Shown: one piece after another, positions 9,201 through 17,491 of the stretch
Numbering within the stretch: position 1 is the stretch's first letter
Layout: each line of letters starts with the position of its first letter
Source of the DNA: Microbacterium excoecariae
Lineage (GTDB): Bacteria > Actinomycetota > Actinomycetes > Actinomycetales > Microbacteriaceae
Assembly (NCBI RefSeq): GCF_011326725.1
Contig: NZ_JAANCO010000001.1
Coordinates: forward strand, 1,240,001 to 1,304,000
Direction of reading: 5' to 3'
DNA length: 64,000 bases
Made by a program: the position numbers and the translations under genes
Notes under the pieces: generated by a model
What the model saw: the letters and a program-made list of their open reading frames with translations, nothing else
The model's database searches: none
What the model was told of the DNA's origin: nothing

Positions 9201-9717
9201 CCTGGTCAACTCCGAGGATCTGGAGGACGGCGACCAGGTCACGATCGCGGGCCTCGTGACGACGGCCCAGCACCGCGTCGCGAAGTCGAGCGGAAACCCG
9301 TACGGCATGATCACGGTCGAGGACTTCGAGGCCGAGGTCACCGTGATGTTCATGGGCAAGACGTACACGGAGTTTCAGCCGATCCTCACGCAGGACTCGA
9401 TCCTCGTCGTCCGCGGGCGGGTCTCGCGCCGCGACGACGGGCTGAACCTGCACGCGCAGGCCGCGTTCGCGCCCGATATCGCGACGTCCGTGGCGAGCGG
9501 GCCGCTCACCGTCATGCTCCCCGAGCAGCGCGCCACCGAGCGCGTCGTCGGCGACCTGTCCGAGATTCTCCGCCGGCACGGCGGCGACACCGAGGTGCGG
9601 CTGAAGATGCACCGGGGGCGGCAGGCGAAGGTCTTCGAGGTGCCGATTCCCGTGCGGGTCTCCGCCGAACTCTTCGGCGACCTCAAAGCGCTCCTCGGAC
9701 CGCAGTGTCTCGGATGA
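6205..9717 (+). CDS. dnaE: DNA polymerase III subunit alpha (DnaE)
   Basis: DnaE is the replicative polymerase subunit. The 1170-residue protein begins with the PHP domain (FVHLHVHSEYSMLDGAAK), passes through GPGRGSGAGSMVAYAMRITD, and has the polymerase active-site motif PDFDVDF at residue 413-419. AYNKAHSAAY-like FNKAHSAAYGVVSYWTAYLK and the helix-hairpin-helix region follow, then an OB fold (VTIAGLVTTAQHRVAKSSGNPYG) and a C-terminal domain. Length and order fit the DnaE1 type used by actinobacteria as main replicase. The PHP histidines are intact, so built-in proofreading is possible. It is flanked by leaderless-type signals and is probably transcribed on its own. Confidence 0.97.
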   Translation: MASDSFVHLHVHSEYSMLDGAAKLADMTKAAAEMEMPAIAVTDHGNNYASFEFYKAAKAQGIKPIIGLEAYVTPGTHRSDKTRIAWGTADQKRDDVSGSGAYTHMTMWAENTAGMHNLFRLSSLASLEGYYFKPRMDRELLQTYGKGIIATTGCPSGEVQTRLRLGQYNEARQAAAEFQDIFGKENYFAEIMDHGLDIERRVMADLLKLAKDLQIPLVGTNDSHYTHQHDANAHEALLCVQSGSTLDDPNRFKFDGDGYYIKPAAEMRQLFRDHPEACDNTLLIAERCEIEFDTSANYMPRFPVPEGETEESWFVKEVEAGLHYRYPGGIPDAVRQRAEYEIGIITQMKFPGYFLVVADFINWSKNNGIRVGPGRGSGAGSMVAYAMRITDLDPLEHGLIFERFLNPDRVSMPDFDVDFDDRRRGEVIDYVTEKYGDERVAQIVTYGTIKSKQALKDAGRVLGFPFSMGERLTKAMPPAVMGKDMPLDGMFDPSHARYKEASEFRSVIETDPEARTVFDRAVGLEGLKRQWGVHAAGVIMSSDPLIDIIPIMKREQDGQIVTQFDYPACESLGLIKMDFLGLRNLTIISDALENVRMNKGVEIDLEQLQLDDRKAYDLLARGDTLGVFQLDGGPMRSLLRLMKPDNFEDISAVIALYRPGPMGANSHTNYALRKNGEQAITPIHPELEEPLQDILDTTYGLIIYQEQVMAIAQRVAGFSLGQADILRRAMGKKKKSELDKQYVGFSGGMMERGFSEDAVKALWEILLPFSDYAFNKAHSAAYGVVSYWTAYLKAHYPAEYMAALLTSVGDSRDKLAMYLNECRRMGIKVLPPDVSESIEFFAAVGEDIRFGLGAVRNVGHNVVDGIVASRSDGPYTSFHDFLARVPLHVTNKRTIESLVKAGAFDTMGSTRRALVEIHEQAVEQAVTDKRNAAGGAIGFDFDSLWDEPEAVQKVPERPEWTKKDLLAFERDMLGLYVSDHPLAGLEVPLAKHRSMTINDLVNSEDLEDGDQVTIAGLVTTAQHRVAKSSGNPYGMITVEDFEAEVTVMFMGKTYTEFQPILTQDSILVVRGRVSRRDDGLNLHAQAAFAPDIATSVASGPLTVMLPEQRATERVVGDLSEILRRHGGDTEVRLKMHRGRQAKVFEVPIPVRVSAELFGDLKALLGPQCLG

Positions 9718-9736
9718 GCGCGGAGCGCGGCCCACG

Positions 9737-9742
9737 TAGAAT
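9737..9742 (+). promoter_or_regulatory. -10 hexamer TAGAAT upstream of the 9788 gene
   Basis: TAGAAT lies about 45 bases before the GTG start at 9788, leaving room for a normal leader that contains the strong ribosome binding site GGAGAGGA (9773-9780). Confidence 0.5.
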
Positions 9743-9787
9743 TGCGGACGGACGGATCGCGCCCGGCGCGACGGAGAGGATCCCACA

Positions 9788-11038
9788 GTGACTGATGCCA
9801 ATGCGCCGCAGCCCGGCGCCTTCTCGCAGGGCGAGCAGCAGCCGCGCTTCGTGCAGCAGATGACCGTCGACACGCCCCTCGAGGAGCCGCCGCACAACGC
9901 GCAGCAGGGCCTCGGGCCGTTCACGCTGCGCGAGTGGATCCTGCTCGGCCTCGGGCTGGTCCTGTTCGTGCTGTCGTTCGTGTCGGTCGTGCAGATCAGC
10001 GGTTTCGGGCGCGGCGTGTACGCGCCAATCTGGAGCTTCGGCATCAGCTGGGTCGGCGCGGTCGGATTCCCCGTGGCGGCGGTGGTCCTCATCGGCCTGC
10101 GCCGGTTCGTCACGGGCTTCCGCAACGTTGGCGCGCTCGGCATCGATCAGTTCGCTTCGGTCGCCTTCGCCGTGTCCGCCTACGTGTGGCTGAACCTCGG
10201 GATCACGTGGGTCCAGCTCGGCGCCATGCTCGGCGCCGTCGTCTGGATCGCCTCCCTCGTCGCGCTCGCGGGCGTCGCGCTGACCGTGTTCGGCCGCTTC
10301 CTGCCGCCGTTCCGCGAGGACTTCGCGGAGCGCGACGAGGTCCCGGCCCACGCGACCGCGCGCCCGGTCCGGCCTCTCCTGCGCACGCCGCGCCCGCAGC
10401 CGATCCCGTCGGCCTGGCAACAGCACCCCGCGCCCGCCTCCGCCGAGGAGCCGGGTGCGCACGCCACGCAGTCGTATCCGCAGGCCGCGCACCCGTACGC
10501 GTCGCCGTCCGAGCAGGGATGGCCCGGGTACACCCCGGCGGCCGCGCCCGCACCGACCGACACCGCGGCGTCGCCTCCCGAAGCGGCCGTCCCGCAGGCG
10601 ACCGCGCCGCGGGAGGGCGCTGAGGGCGCATCTGCGGGCGTGCCCGCCCCCGAGCACGAGTCCGCCACGCAGGCGGTGCCCGAACAGCCGGCTTCCGCAC
10701 AGGCCGTGCCCGAGGCCGCGGCCCCGGAGCAGACGGCCGACGAGCAGGCGGCGCCCGAGCAGGCGGCGCCCGAGCAGGCCGCGGCGTGGCAGGACAACGC
10801 CGCGACGGCGGTCTTCGATGGGCCTCTCGTGGCCGAGCCTGCGCCCGCGGACCAGCCCTTCTGGGCCCTCGTCCCCGTGGAACGCGACGTGCACGACGTC
10901 GCGGGGAACCCGAGCTTCCGGATCGGCCCGACCGCCTGGGCCCTCGTGCTCGAGGACCGCGGCGCGTACTTCGTCGTCCGCCATGACGACGGCCGCATCG
11001 GATACCTGCACGACACCAGCGGCGTCACCCGCGGCTGA
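9788..11038 (+). CDS. Four-helix membrane protein with Pro/Ala-rich tail, function unknown
   Basis: I do not recognise a named family. The 416-residue product has a soluble N-terminus, four hydrophobic segments (about 50-70, 84-105, 120-138, 147-170), then a long low-complexity stretch rich in Ala, Pro, Glu and Gln (about 185-350) with runs of AAPEQ repeats. It ends in a compact, apparently folded domain of about 60 residues containing FWALVPVERDVHD, SFRIGPTAWALVLEDRG and FVVRHDDGRIGYLHD. The tail is probably cytoplasmic and disordered. It sits between dnaE and hisD with its own promoter and a clear ribosome binding site (GGAGAGGA, 9773-9780). Confidence 0.8.
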   Translation: MTDANAPQPGAFSQGEQQPRFVQQMTVDTPLEEPPHNAQQGLGPFTLREWILLGLGLVLFVLSFVSVVQISGFGRGVYAPIWSFGISWVGAVGFPVAAVVLIGLRRFVTGFRNVGALGIDQFASVAFAVSAYVWLNLGITWVQLGAMLGAVVWIASLVALAGVALTVFGRFLPPFREDFAERDEVPAHATARPVRPLLRTPRPQPIPSAWQQHPAPASAEEPGAHATQSYPQAAHPYASPSEQGWPGYTPAAAPAPTDTAASPPEAAVPQATAPREGAEGASAGVPAPEHESATQAVPEQPASAQAVPEAAAPEQTADEQAAPEQAAPEQAAAWQDNAATAVFDGPLVAEPAPADQPFWALVPVERDVHDVAGNPSFRIGPTAWALVLEDRGAYFVVRHDDGRIGYLHDTSGVTRG

Positions 11039-11065
11039 TCGACTCTTCGAAGGACGGCGACACCC

Positions 11066-12367
11066 ATGCGCACGATCGACCTGCGCTCCCGAACGCTCTC
11101 CGCGCGCGACCTCCTCGACGTGGTTCCGCGCGCCACGGAGGCGCTCGCGGCGGCCCGCGACGCGGCCGAGCGGATCGTCGCGGACGTGCGTGACCGCGGC
11201 GAGGCCGCCCTCCGCGAGCAGGCGGAGCGCTTCGACGGCGTCGCCGGTCACGACGTGCGCGTACCGCGCGCGCACATCGACGAGGCCCTCGCCGCCCTGA
11301 CGCCCGACGTGCGCGCCGCGCTCGACGAGGCGATCGCGCGCGTGCGGGAGGCGTCGGCGGCGCAGGTTCCGGATCCGCGTTCCACACGGCTCGGGCCGGG
11401 GGCGGTCGTCGACCAGCGCTGGCAACCCGTCGGGCGCGCGGGCGTGTACATTCCCGGCGGCAAGGCGGTCTACCCGTCGAGCGTCGTCATGAACGTCGTC
11501 CCGGCGCAGGTGGCCGGGGTCGCGTCGCTCGCGCTGGCCTCGCCGCCGCAGGCCGACCAGGGCGGCCGCGTGCACCCGACGATCCTCGCGGTCGCGGGGC
11601 TCCTCGGCGTCGACGAGGTATACGCCATGGGTGGCGCGGGCGCGATCGGCGCGCTGGCGCACGGCGTGCCGGCGCTGTCCCTCGCGCCCGTCGACGTCGT
11701 CACGGGGCCCGGGAACAACTTCGTTGCGGCGGCCAAGCGGGTCGTCGGAGGCTCGGTGGGCACCGACGCCGAGGCCGGTGCGACCGAAATCCTCATCGCG
11801 GCGGACGAGACCGCGGATCCGCGGCTGGTCGCCTACGACCTCATCAGCCAGGCGGAACACGACGAGCAGGCGGCATCCGTGCTCGTGACGACCTCGGAGG
11901 AGATCGCGGATTCGGTCGCGCGCGCCCTGGCCGACCTCGCCCCGCGCACGCGCCACGCCGAGCGCGTGGCCGCGGCCCTCGCGGGTCCCCAGTCCGCGAT
12001 CGTCCTCGTCGACTCGGCGAGCGACATGGAGCGCGTCAGCAACGCCTATGGCCCCGAGCACCTCGAGCTGCACCTCGCCGACGCCGACGCGGCGGCGGCG
12101 CGCTACACGAACGCCGGGGCGGTGTTCGTCGGTGCCGCCTCGCCCGTGAGCCTCGGCGATTACATGGCCGGCAGCAACCACGTCTTGCCGACGGGCGGCC
12201 AGTCTCGGTACGGTTCGGGGCTCGGCGCCTACACGTTCCTGCGGCCGCAGCAGGTGATCCGATACGACCGGGACGCCCTCGGCGTCGTGGCCGACCGGAT
12301 CGTGGCCCTCGCGAACGCGGAGGACCTTCCCGGACACGGCGAGGCGATCACCGCGCGCTTCGCGTGA
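11066..12367 (+). CDS. hisD: Histidinol dehydrogenase
   Basis: HisD performs the last two oxidations of histidine synthesis, L-histidinol to L-histidine, with NAD and zinc. The 433-residue protein shows the family blocks: GRAGVYIPGGKAVYPSSVVMN, AMGGAGAIGALAHG, the NAD-binding PVDVVTGPGNNFVAAAKR, GATEILIAADETADPRL, LISQAEHDEQA, and the catalytic YGPEHLEL (Glu and His near residues 331-332). MAGSNHVLPTGGQSRYGSGLG near the end is also typical. It starts 27 bases after the preceding gene and may be cotranscribed. No other his genes are in the window. Confidence 0.96.
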   Translation: MRTIDLRSRTLSARDLLDVVPRATEALAAARDAAERIVADVRDRGEAALREQAERFDGVAGHDVRVPRAHIDEALAALTPDVRAALDEAIARVREASAAQVPDPRSTRLGPGAVVDQRWQPVGRAGVYIPGGKAVYPSSVVMNVVPAQVAGVASLALASPPQADQGGRVHPTILAVAGLLGVDEVYAMGGAGAIGALAHGVPALSLAPVDVVTGPGNNFVAAAKRVVGGSVGTDAEAGATEILIAADETADPRLVAYDLISQAEHDEQAASVLVTTSEEIADSVARALADLAPRTRHAERVAAALAGPQSAIVLVDSASDMERVSNAYGPEHLELHLADADAAAARYTNAGAVFVGAASPVSLGDYMAGSNHVLPTGGQSRYGSGLGAYTFLRPQQVIRYDRDALGVVADRIVALANAEDLPGHGEAITARFA

Positions 12368-12390
12368 CGGGGATCTCGGGGCGATCCGAG

Positions 12391-12396
12391 TAGGCT
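12391..12396 (+). promoter_or_regulatory. -10 hexamer TAGGCT for nrdR
   Basis: TAGGCT ends 9 bases before the nrdR ATG and there is no ribosome binding site in between, consistent with a leaderless transcript. Confidence 0.5.
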
Positions 12397-12405
12397 CGTT
12401 CCGCT

Positions 12406-12867
12406 ATGCATTGCCCCTTCTGCCGCCATCCCGACTCCCGCGTCATCGACTCCCGTACGAGCGACGACGGGCTATCGATCCGCCGTCGCCGCCAGTGCCC
12501 CGAGTGCGGCGGGCGCTTCTCGACGGTCGAGACCGCGAGCCTCAACGTCGTCAAGCGCTCCGGCGCGGTCGAGCCGTTCTCGCGCGACAAGGTCATCTCC
12601 GGCGCGCGCAAGGCGTGCCAGGGGCGGCCCGTGACCGACGACGACCTCGCGCTGCTCGCGCAGAAGGTCGAGGAGGCGCTGCGCCAGACCGGTCAGAGCA
12701 CCTTCGAGGCGGGCGACATCGGCGTCGCGATTCTCGGCCCGCTCCGCGAGCTCGACGAGGTCGCCTACCTGCGTTTCGCGAGCGTGTACCAGGCGTTCGC
12801 GTCCCTCGAGGACTTCGAGGCCGCCATCGCGGATCTCCGCGCCGACCACCGCACCCAGGGGGAGTGA
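12406..12867 (+). CDS. nrdR: Transcriptional repressor NrdR
   Basis: NrdR is a nucleotide-sensing repressor of ribonucleotide reductase genes. The 153-residue protein has the zinc ribbon CPFC at residues 3-6 and CPEC near 31-34, followed by an ATP-cone domain from about residue 49 ([19 protein letters not shown]) to the end. Length is exactly that of the family. No nrd genes lie nearby, so its targets are elsewhere. pyrD begins 4 bases after its stop, making a two-gene nucleotide-metabolism unit. Confidence 0.96.
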   Translation: MHCPFCRHPDSRVIDSRTSDDGLSIRRRRQCPECGGRFSTVETASLNVVKRSGAVEPFSRDKVISGARKACQGRPVTDDDLALLAQKVEEALRQTGQSTFEAGDIGVAILGPLRELDEVAYLRFASVYQAFASLEDFEAAIADLRADHRTQGE

Positions 12868-12871
12868 CCCG

Positions 12872-13891
12872 ATGCTCTACGACCTCGTGTTCCGCAGCGT
12901 CTTCCGGCGCATGGATCCGGAACTCGCGCACCACCTCGGCATGACCGCCATCCGCGTCCTCGGGTCGCGGCCGATCGCCCCCGTCGTCCGCCGCTTTGCC
13001 GCGCCGGATCCGCGTCTCGAGACCACCGCCCTCGGGCGGACTTTCCCCACGCCGTTCGGCGTCGCGGCGGGTTTCGACAAGAACGCGGTGGGTGTGCGCG
13101 GCGTCGACGCGCTCGGGTTCGGTCATGTCGAGATCGGGACCGTGACGGCGATCCCGCAGCCCGGCAACGAGCGTCCCCGGCTCTTCCGCCTTGTCGCCGA
13201 TCGGGGTCTCCTGAACCGCATGGGGTTCAACAACGAGGGGGCGCGCGCGGCGGCGCGCCGCATCGCGCGGCTGCGTCGTCGAGGCGCCGTCGTCGGCGCG
13301 AACATCGGCAAGAGCCGGGTCGTCGCGGTCGAGGACGCCACGGCGGATTACGTGCGCAGCGCGCGGGCGCTCGCGCCCGTGGCGGACTACCTCGCCGTCA
13401 ACGTCTCCTCGCCGAACACCCCGGGCCTGCGCGGGCTCCAGGCCGTCGAGACGCTGCGCCCCCTGCTGGAGGCGGTGCGGGATGCCTCGGGCGGCACCCC
13501 GCTGCTCGTGAAGATCGCCCCGGACCTGCCGGACGACGAGGTCGCCGCGATCGCGCACCTCGCCGTGGACCTCGGGCTGGACGGCCTCATCGCGACGAAC
13601 ACGACGATCTCCCGCGACGGGCTCGCGACCCCGCAGGGCGAGGTGGAGCGCATGGGGGCCGGCGGCGTGTCGGGACCGCCTGTGAAGGCCCGCTCGCTCG
13701 AGGTGTTGCGCCTCGTGCGCGAGGCCGCGCCGGATCCGTCCTTCTGCGTGATCTCGGTCGGCGGCGTCGAGACGGGCGCGGACGTCCGCGAGCGGCTGGA
13801 CGCGGGCGCGACGCTCGTGCAGGGCTACACCGGATTCATCTACCGCGGGCCGCTCTGGGCGCGCGAGATCAACCGCGCCCTGGCCGCCTGA
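12872..13891 (+). CDS. pyrD: Dihydroorotate dehydrogenase (quinone), class 2
   Basis: PyrD oxidises dihydroorotate to orotate in pyrimidine synthesis, passing electrons to quinone. The 339-residue protein has the N-terminal membrane-binding helix of class 2 enzymes ([19 protein letters not shown]), the FMN region [22 protein letters not shown], the active-site loop [18 protein letters not shown] with the catalytic Ser, and the phosphate-binding [27 protein letters not shown] before ATG 12872 lies within the nrdR end. A strong hairpin follows 4 bases after the stop. Confidence 0.95.
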   Translation: MLYDLVFRSVFRRMDPELAHHLGMTAIRVLGSRPIAPVVRRFAAPDPRLETTALGRTFPTPFGVAAGFDKNAVGVRGVDALGFGHVEIGTVTAIPQPGNERPRLFRLVADRGLLNRMGFNNEGARAAARRIARLRRRGAVVGANIGKSRVVAVEDATADYVRSARALAPVADYLAVNVSSPNTPGLRGLQAVETLRPLLEAVRDASGGTPLLVKIAPDLPDDEVAAIAHLAVDLGLDGLIATNTTISRDGLATPQGEVERMGAGGVSGPPVKARSLEVLRLVREAAPDPSFCVISVGGVETGADVRERLDAGATLVQGYTGFIYRGPLWAREINRALAA

Positions 13892-13895
13892 CGAC

Positions 13896-13948
13896 TCACG
13901 CACGAAGCGGGCGGCGCCTCTCGGAGGCGCCGCCCGCTTCGTGCGTGA
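13896..13948. terminator. Bidirectional hairpin between pyrD and the DUF3043 gene
   Basis: A perfect 24-base stem (left arm 13896-13919, right arm 13925-13948) with a 5-base loop sits between the convergent stops of pyrD and the DUF3043 gene. There is no long T tract on either side, so termination strength is uncertain. Confidence 0.75.
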
Positions 13949-13954
13949 TCAGGA

Positions 13955-14518
13955 TCAGAGCGCGGGGTACTCGCCGCGGCGCACCTGCGGCTTGGGCATG
14001 CGCATCATCCGCATCTGCACGGAGCGCATCGCGGCGTACATCCCGAGGCCCTTCTCGCGCTTATCGGCGCCGAACTTCTCCGCGGCCCGCTTCTTCACGC
14101 GGGAGGACAGGAAGATCATGTCCGCCACGACGAACAGGATGTAGGCCCAGAGCGCGAGGAACGACCAGGTCTGCGTGATGGTCGAGGGGATGAAGGTCAG
14201 GACGATGACGACGACCATCATCGGCATGAGGAACTCGCCGAGGTGCCAGCCCGCGTCGACCCAGTCGCGCGCGAACCGGCGCTGCGGCCCCTTGTCGCGG
14301 GGCCCGAGGTAGCGGTCCTCACCGTTCGCCATGCCCACCCGCGCGCGCTCCTGCCGGGATCGCATATCGGCGCGGGCGGCGCGCTTGGCCTCCTTCGTGT
14401 TCGGCACGAGCGGGCGCAGGCGCTTTGCCTCCTGCTCGGCGCGCGACGGCGTGGGCCGCCCCTTACCGGTCGGGGCCTCGACGGGCGCGTCGTCGGCGGA
14501 TGCAGCGTTCTTGGCCAT
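13955..14518 (-). CDS. DUF3043 domain membrane protein
   Basis: This 187-residue protein matches the actinobacterial DUF3043 family: a charged N-terminus with PTGKGRPTPSRAEQEAKR and KEAKRAARADMRSRQERARVGM, then ANGEDRYLGPRDKGPQRRFARDWVD written here in part only, two hydrophobic segments around 105-150, and a basic C-terminus ending KPQVRRGEYPAL. No function is established for the family. The start at 14518 (MAKNAASADD) is preceded by GAGGTTCCC and is chosen over longer frames that run into the divergent peptidase gene. Confidence 0.88.
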   Translation of the reverse strand: MAKNAASADDAPVEAPTGKGRPTPSRAEQEAKRLRPLVPNTKEAKRAARADMRSRQERARVGMANGEDRYLGPRDKGPQRRFARDWVDAGWHLGEFLMPMMVVVIVLTFIPSTITQTWSFLALWAYILFVVADMIFLSSRVKKRAAEKFGADKREKGLGMYAAMRSVQMRMMRMPKPQVRRGEYPAL

Positions 14519-14554
14519 GAGGGAACCTCGGGAGTGGGGACACGGGTATCCACC

Positions 14555-14560
14555 TAAGAT
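14555..14560 (+). promoter_or_regulatory. -10 hexamer TAAGAT for the M20 peptidase gene
   Basis: TAAGAT ends 7 bases before ATG 14568 with no ribosome binding site, a leaderless arrangement that also fixes the start. Confidence 0.55.
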
Positions 14561-14567
14561 TACCCGC

Positions 14568-15986
14568 ATGACTTCCGAGCCCGCTTCTCGTGACCTGTCC
14601 GATACCGACGAGGCGATCGTCCGGTCCGTCGACGGGGGATTCCCGGCGGCCGTCGCCTCGCTCGGCGAGCTCGTGCGGATCCCCGGCATCGCCTGGCCCG
14701 CATTCGACGCTTCGCAGCTGGAGAAGAGCGCGGAGCGGATCGCCGAGCTGGCCGAGGACACGGGCCTGTTCTCCCGCGTGGAGGTCGCCCGCGCGCCGGT
14801 CGCGGACGGCGATGGCGAGCTCGGGCAGCCCGCGGTCCTCGCCGTGCGCCCGGCGCGCGCCGGGCGCCCCACGGTGATGCTCTACGCCCACCACGACGTG
14901 CAGCCCCCGGGGGACGAGGCCTTGTGGGAGACGCCGCCGTTCGAGCCGACCGTGCGCGACGGCCGGATCTACGCCCGCGGCGCCGCCGATGATAAGGCGG
15001 GCGTCATGACCCACATCGCCTCCCTCCGCGCGCTGGCGGAGACGGTGGGCGACGACCTCGACCTCGGCATCGTGCTGTTCGTCGAGGGAGAGGAAGAGTA
15101 CGGATCGCGCTCCTTCGTGCCCTTCCTCGAGGCCCATGCGGACGAGATGCGCTCCGACGTCATCGTCGTGGCCGATTCCGGAAACTGGGACGCGAACACC
15201 CCGGCCGTCACGGTGTCGCTGCGCGGCAACGCCCACTTCCATCTCACCGTCCGCACCCTCGAGCACGCGTCGCACTCCGGGATGTTCGGCGGGGCCGTTC
15301 CCGACGCCATGATGGCGACGATCCGACTGCTCGGCACGATGTGGGACGAGAACGGATCCGTCGCGGTCGAGGGGCTGGCCGTGCGCGACGCGCCCACGCC
15401 CGCCTACGACGAGGCGCAGCTGCGCTCCGAGACCGGCCTCCTCGATGGCGTGTCTCCGGTGGGCGACGGCACGATCCTCAGCCGCATCTGGAACAAGCCG
15501 ACCGTCACCGTGACGGGCATCGACTTCACCCCCGTCGCGTCCGCGAGCAACACCCTGTCGCCCGAGGTGACGGTGGTCCTGAGCTGCCGCGTCGCACCGG
15601 GACAGAGCTCGGCCGAGGCGTACGCCGCGATCGAGCGGCACCTGCTCGCGCACGCGCCGTTCGGCGCGCAGCTCGAGTTCAGCGAGATCGACCTCGGCGA
15701 TAGCGTCCTCGTCGACACCGACGGGTGGGCGATCGGCGAGGCCCGGCGTGCGCTCGCCGACGGCTACGGCGTGCCGTCCGTTGACTACGGGGTGGGCGGA
15801 TCCATTCCCTTCATCTCCGATCTCGTCGAGCGGTTCGCGGGCGCGCAGGTGCTCGTGACGGGCGTCGAGGACCCGCACTCGCGCGCCCACAGCCCGAACG
15901 AGTCTCTGCGCATCGACACCTTCCGGCACGCGATCCGCTCCGAGGCGCTGCTGCTCGCGCGCCTGAACGAGCGATCCGCGCCGTAG
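14568..15986 (+). CDS. M20 family metallopeptidase (dipeptidase)
   Basis: M20 enzymes are di-zinc peptidases of the cytoplasm that hydrolyse dipeptides or acylated amino acids. The 472-residue protein contains the metal-binding motifs in order: YAHHDVQPPG, ARGAADDKAG, the general base in FVEGEEEYGS, VADSGNWD, and the C-terminal histidine in VEDPHSRAHSPNE. A dimerisation domain follows the first half (HASHSGMFGG). This set is closest to the dipeptidase subgroup (PepV or CNDP-like); the substrate is not known. Divergent from the DUF3043 gene. Confidence 0.9.
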   Translation: MTSEPASRDLSDTDEAIVRSVDGGFPAAVASLGELVRIPGIAWPAFDASQLEKSAERIAELAEDTGLFSRVEVARAPVADGDGELGQPAVLAVRPARAGRPTVMLYAHHDVQPPGDEALWETPPFEPTVRDGRIYARGAADDKAGVMTHIASLRALAETVGDDLDLGIVLFVEGEEEYGSRSFVPFLEAHADEMRSDVIVVADSGNWDANTPAVTVSLRGNAHFHLTVRTLEHASHSGMFGGAVPDAMMATIRLLGTMWDENGSVAVEGLAVRDAPTPAYDEAQLRSETGLLDGVSPVGDGTILSRIWNKPTVTVTGIDFTPVASASNTLSPEVTVVLSCRVAPGQSSAEAYAAIERHLLAHAPFGAQLEFSEIDLGDSVLVDTDGWAIGEARRALADGYGVPSVDYGVGGSIPFISDLVERFAGAQVLVTGVEDPHSRAHSPNESLRIDTFRHAIRSEALLLARLNERSAP

Positions 15987-16012
15987 CGGAGCCCGCGCGC
16001 CCGGCGCGCCGA

Positions 16013-16018
16013 TACAAT
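16013..16018 (+). promoter_or_regulatory. -10 hexamer TACAAT for erpA
   Basis: TACAAT lies 50 bases before the erpA ATG, and a strong ribosome binding site (GGAGAGGA, 16053-16060) sits between. This is a normal leadered promoter. Confidence 0.5.
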
Positions 16019-16068
16019 CGAAGGCAGACGCCGCGAGCGCGGTGAGAACAACGGAGAGGAGTTCTGCG

Positions 16069-16434
16069 ATGACGGACACCACCATGACCGCCGAGGCGAC
16101 CGCCAACGCCCACGGCGTGAGCCTCACCGACGCCGCCGCGGCAAAGGTGAAGAGCCTGCTGGAGCAGGAGGGTCGCGATGACCTGCGCCTGCGCGTCGCC
16201 GTGCAGCCCGGGGGTTGCTCGGGCCTGATCTACCAGCTCTACTTCGACGAGCGCTACCTGGAGGGCGACGAGACCGTCGACTTCGAGGGCGTCGAGGTCA
16301 TCGTCGACAACATGTCCGTGCCGTATCTCGACGGCGCGTCGATCGACTTCAAGGACACGATCTCGGAGCAGGGCTTCACGATCGACAATCCGAACGCGTC
16401 CGGTAGCTGCGCCTGCGGCGACAGCTTCCACTGA
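16069..16434 (+). CDS. erpA: Iron-sulfur cluster insertion protein ErpA (A-type carrier)
   Basis: A-type carriers receive Fe-S clusters and deliver them to target enzymes. The 121-residue product has the three conserved cysteines: one in QPGGCSGLIYQL and two in the C-terminal SGSCACGDSFH. The region YLDGASIDFKDTISEQGFTI is typical of the family. ATG 16069 follows GGAGAGGA by 8 bases; ATG 16084 is a possible alternative. The gene precedes the cytochrome oxidase operon, as in other actinobacteria, with a terminator between. Confidence 0.93.
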   Translation: MTDTTMTAEATANAHGVSLTDAAAAKVKSLLEQEGRDDLRLRVAVQPGGCSGLIYQLYFDERYLEGDETVDFEGVEVIVDNMSVPYLDGASIDFKDTISEQGFTIDNPNASGSCACGDSFH

Positions 16435-16443
16435 TCAGCGCGA

Positions 16444-16482
16444 CAAAAGCGCCCCGTGCCCGCCCGGCACGGGGCGCTTTTG
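16444..16482 (+). terminator. Intrinsic terminator after erpA
   Basis: A 17-base stem (arms 16444-16460 and 16466-16482) with a 5-base loop. The arms end in AAAA and TTTT, so it can act on both strands. Confidence 0.85.
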
Positions 16483-16542
16483 CGTGCGCGGGCGCGCCGC
16501 GGCTCGCTGGGAGGGTGGCATGAACGCGGTGTGCGCTTGCCA

Positions 16543-16548
16543 TAGGAT
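16543..16548 (+). promoter_or_regulatory. -10 hexamer TAGGAT for ctaC
   Basis: TAGGAT lies 35 bases before the ctaC GTG. GAAAGGTG at 16571-16578 is the ribosome binding site. Confidence 0.45.
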
Positions 16549-16583
16549 GGAGGAAGCCACATCCATGTTCGAAAGGTGAATTC

Positions 16584-17489
16584 GTGCCGTCGAAACGCCG
16601 AATCCGCTGGGCCGCGGTCCCCGTGATCGCCGCGGCTGCCGCCGCCCTTTCCGGGTGCACTCCCACAGAGCTTCACGGATACCTCCCGGGCTTCGACAGC
16701 TCGGGCACTCCGACGACGAACCAGACCGAGGGCATCGCGTCCCTCTGGGTCGGGTCGTGGATCGTGGCGCTCGTCGTCGGTCTCATCACGTGGGGCCTAA
16801 TGCTCTGGGCGATGATCGTCTACCGTCGCCGCAAGGGGCAGACGGGCCTGCCGGTGCAGATGCGCTACAACATGCCGATCGAGATTTTCTTCACCTCGGT
16901 GCCGATGATCCTCGTGATCGGCCTGTTTGCCTTCACCGCTCGCGAGCAGACCGCGATCGAGAAGCCCTGGGCCGACGACGAGGTCGAGGTGTCCATCACC
17001 GCGATCGCGAAGCAGTGGTCCTGGGACTTCCAGTACAACGAGGCCGCTCCCGGCGACGAGACGGTCTACACGATGGGCGTCCAGGCCCAGCCCGCGGCCG
17101 ACGGCTCGATCAACCAGGAGGAGCTGCCGACGCTCGTCCTCCCGGTCGACAAGAAGGTCACGATCGACCTGCAGTCGCGCGACGTGATCCACTCGTTCTG
17201 GATCATCGACTTCCTGTACAAGAAGGACATGTACATCGGCCACGACAACTCGTGGTCGTTCATCCCGACGCGCGAGGGCACGTACGCCGGCAAGTGTGCC
17301 GAGCTGTGCGGCGAGTACCACTCGATGATGCTCTTCAACGTCGAGGTCGTCAGCGAGGCCGAGTACGAGCAGTACGTCGCCGACCTCGAGGCCGCGGGCA
17401 GCACGGGAGACGTGAACGACGCGTACGACCGCCTGCAGAACAGCCCGGGCACGGATGGGTCGCAGGACGCGGCCGAGGAAGGACACTGA
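16584..17489 (+). CDS. ctaC: Cytochrome c oxidase subunit II
   Basis: CtaC carries the CuA centre that takes electrons from the cytochrome bcc complex into the aa3 oxidase. The 301-residue protein has a lipoprotein signal peptide with lipobox LSGC at about residues 26-29, two membrane helices (about 53-77 and 94-117), and the extracytoplasmic cupredoxin domain. The CuA site [14 protein letters not shown] near residue 236 has both Cys and the His. The GTG start follows GAAAGGTG. It leads the ctaC-ctaD-ctaF operon; the ctaD ATG begins 3 bases after its stop. Confidence 0.97.
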   Translation: MPSKRRIRWAAVPVIAAAAAALSGCTPTELHGYLPGFDSSGTPTTNQTEGIASLWVGSWIVALVVGLITWGLMLWAMIVYRRRKGQTGLPVQMRYNMPIEIFFTSVPMILVIGLFAFTAREQTAIEKPWADDEVEVSITAIAKQWSWDFQYNEAAPGDETVYTMGVQAQPAADGSINQEELPTLVLPVDKKVTIDLQSRDVIHSFWIIDFLYKKDMYIGHDNSWSFIPTREGTYAGKCAELCGEYHSMMLFNVEVVSEAEYEQYVADLEAAGSTGDVNDAYDRLQNSPGTDGSQDAAEEGH

Positions 17490-17491
17490 GC

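Noticed and set aside
5998..10143. Very long open frame on the minus strand opposite dnaE
   Set aside because: It mirrors dnaE codon by codon, has a His/Arg/Val/Leu-rich artificial composition and no domain. High third-position GC keeps antisense frames open.
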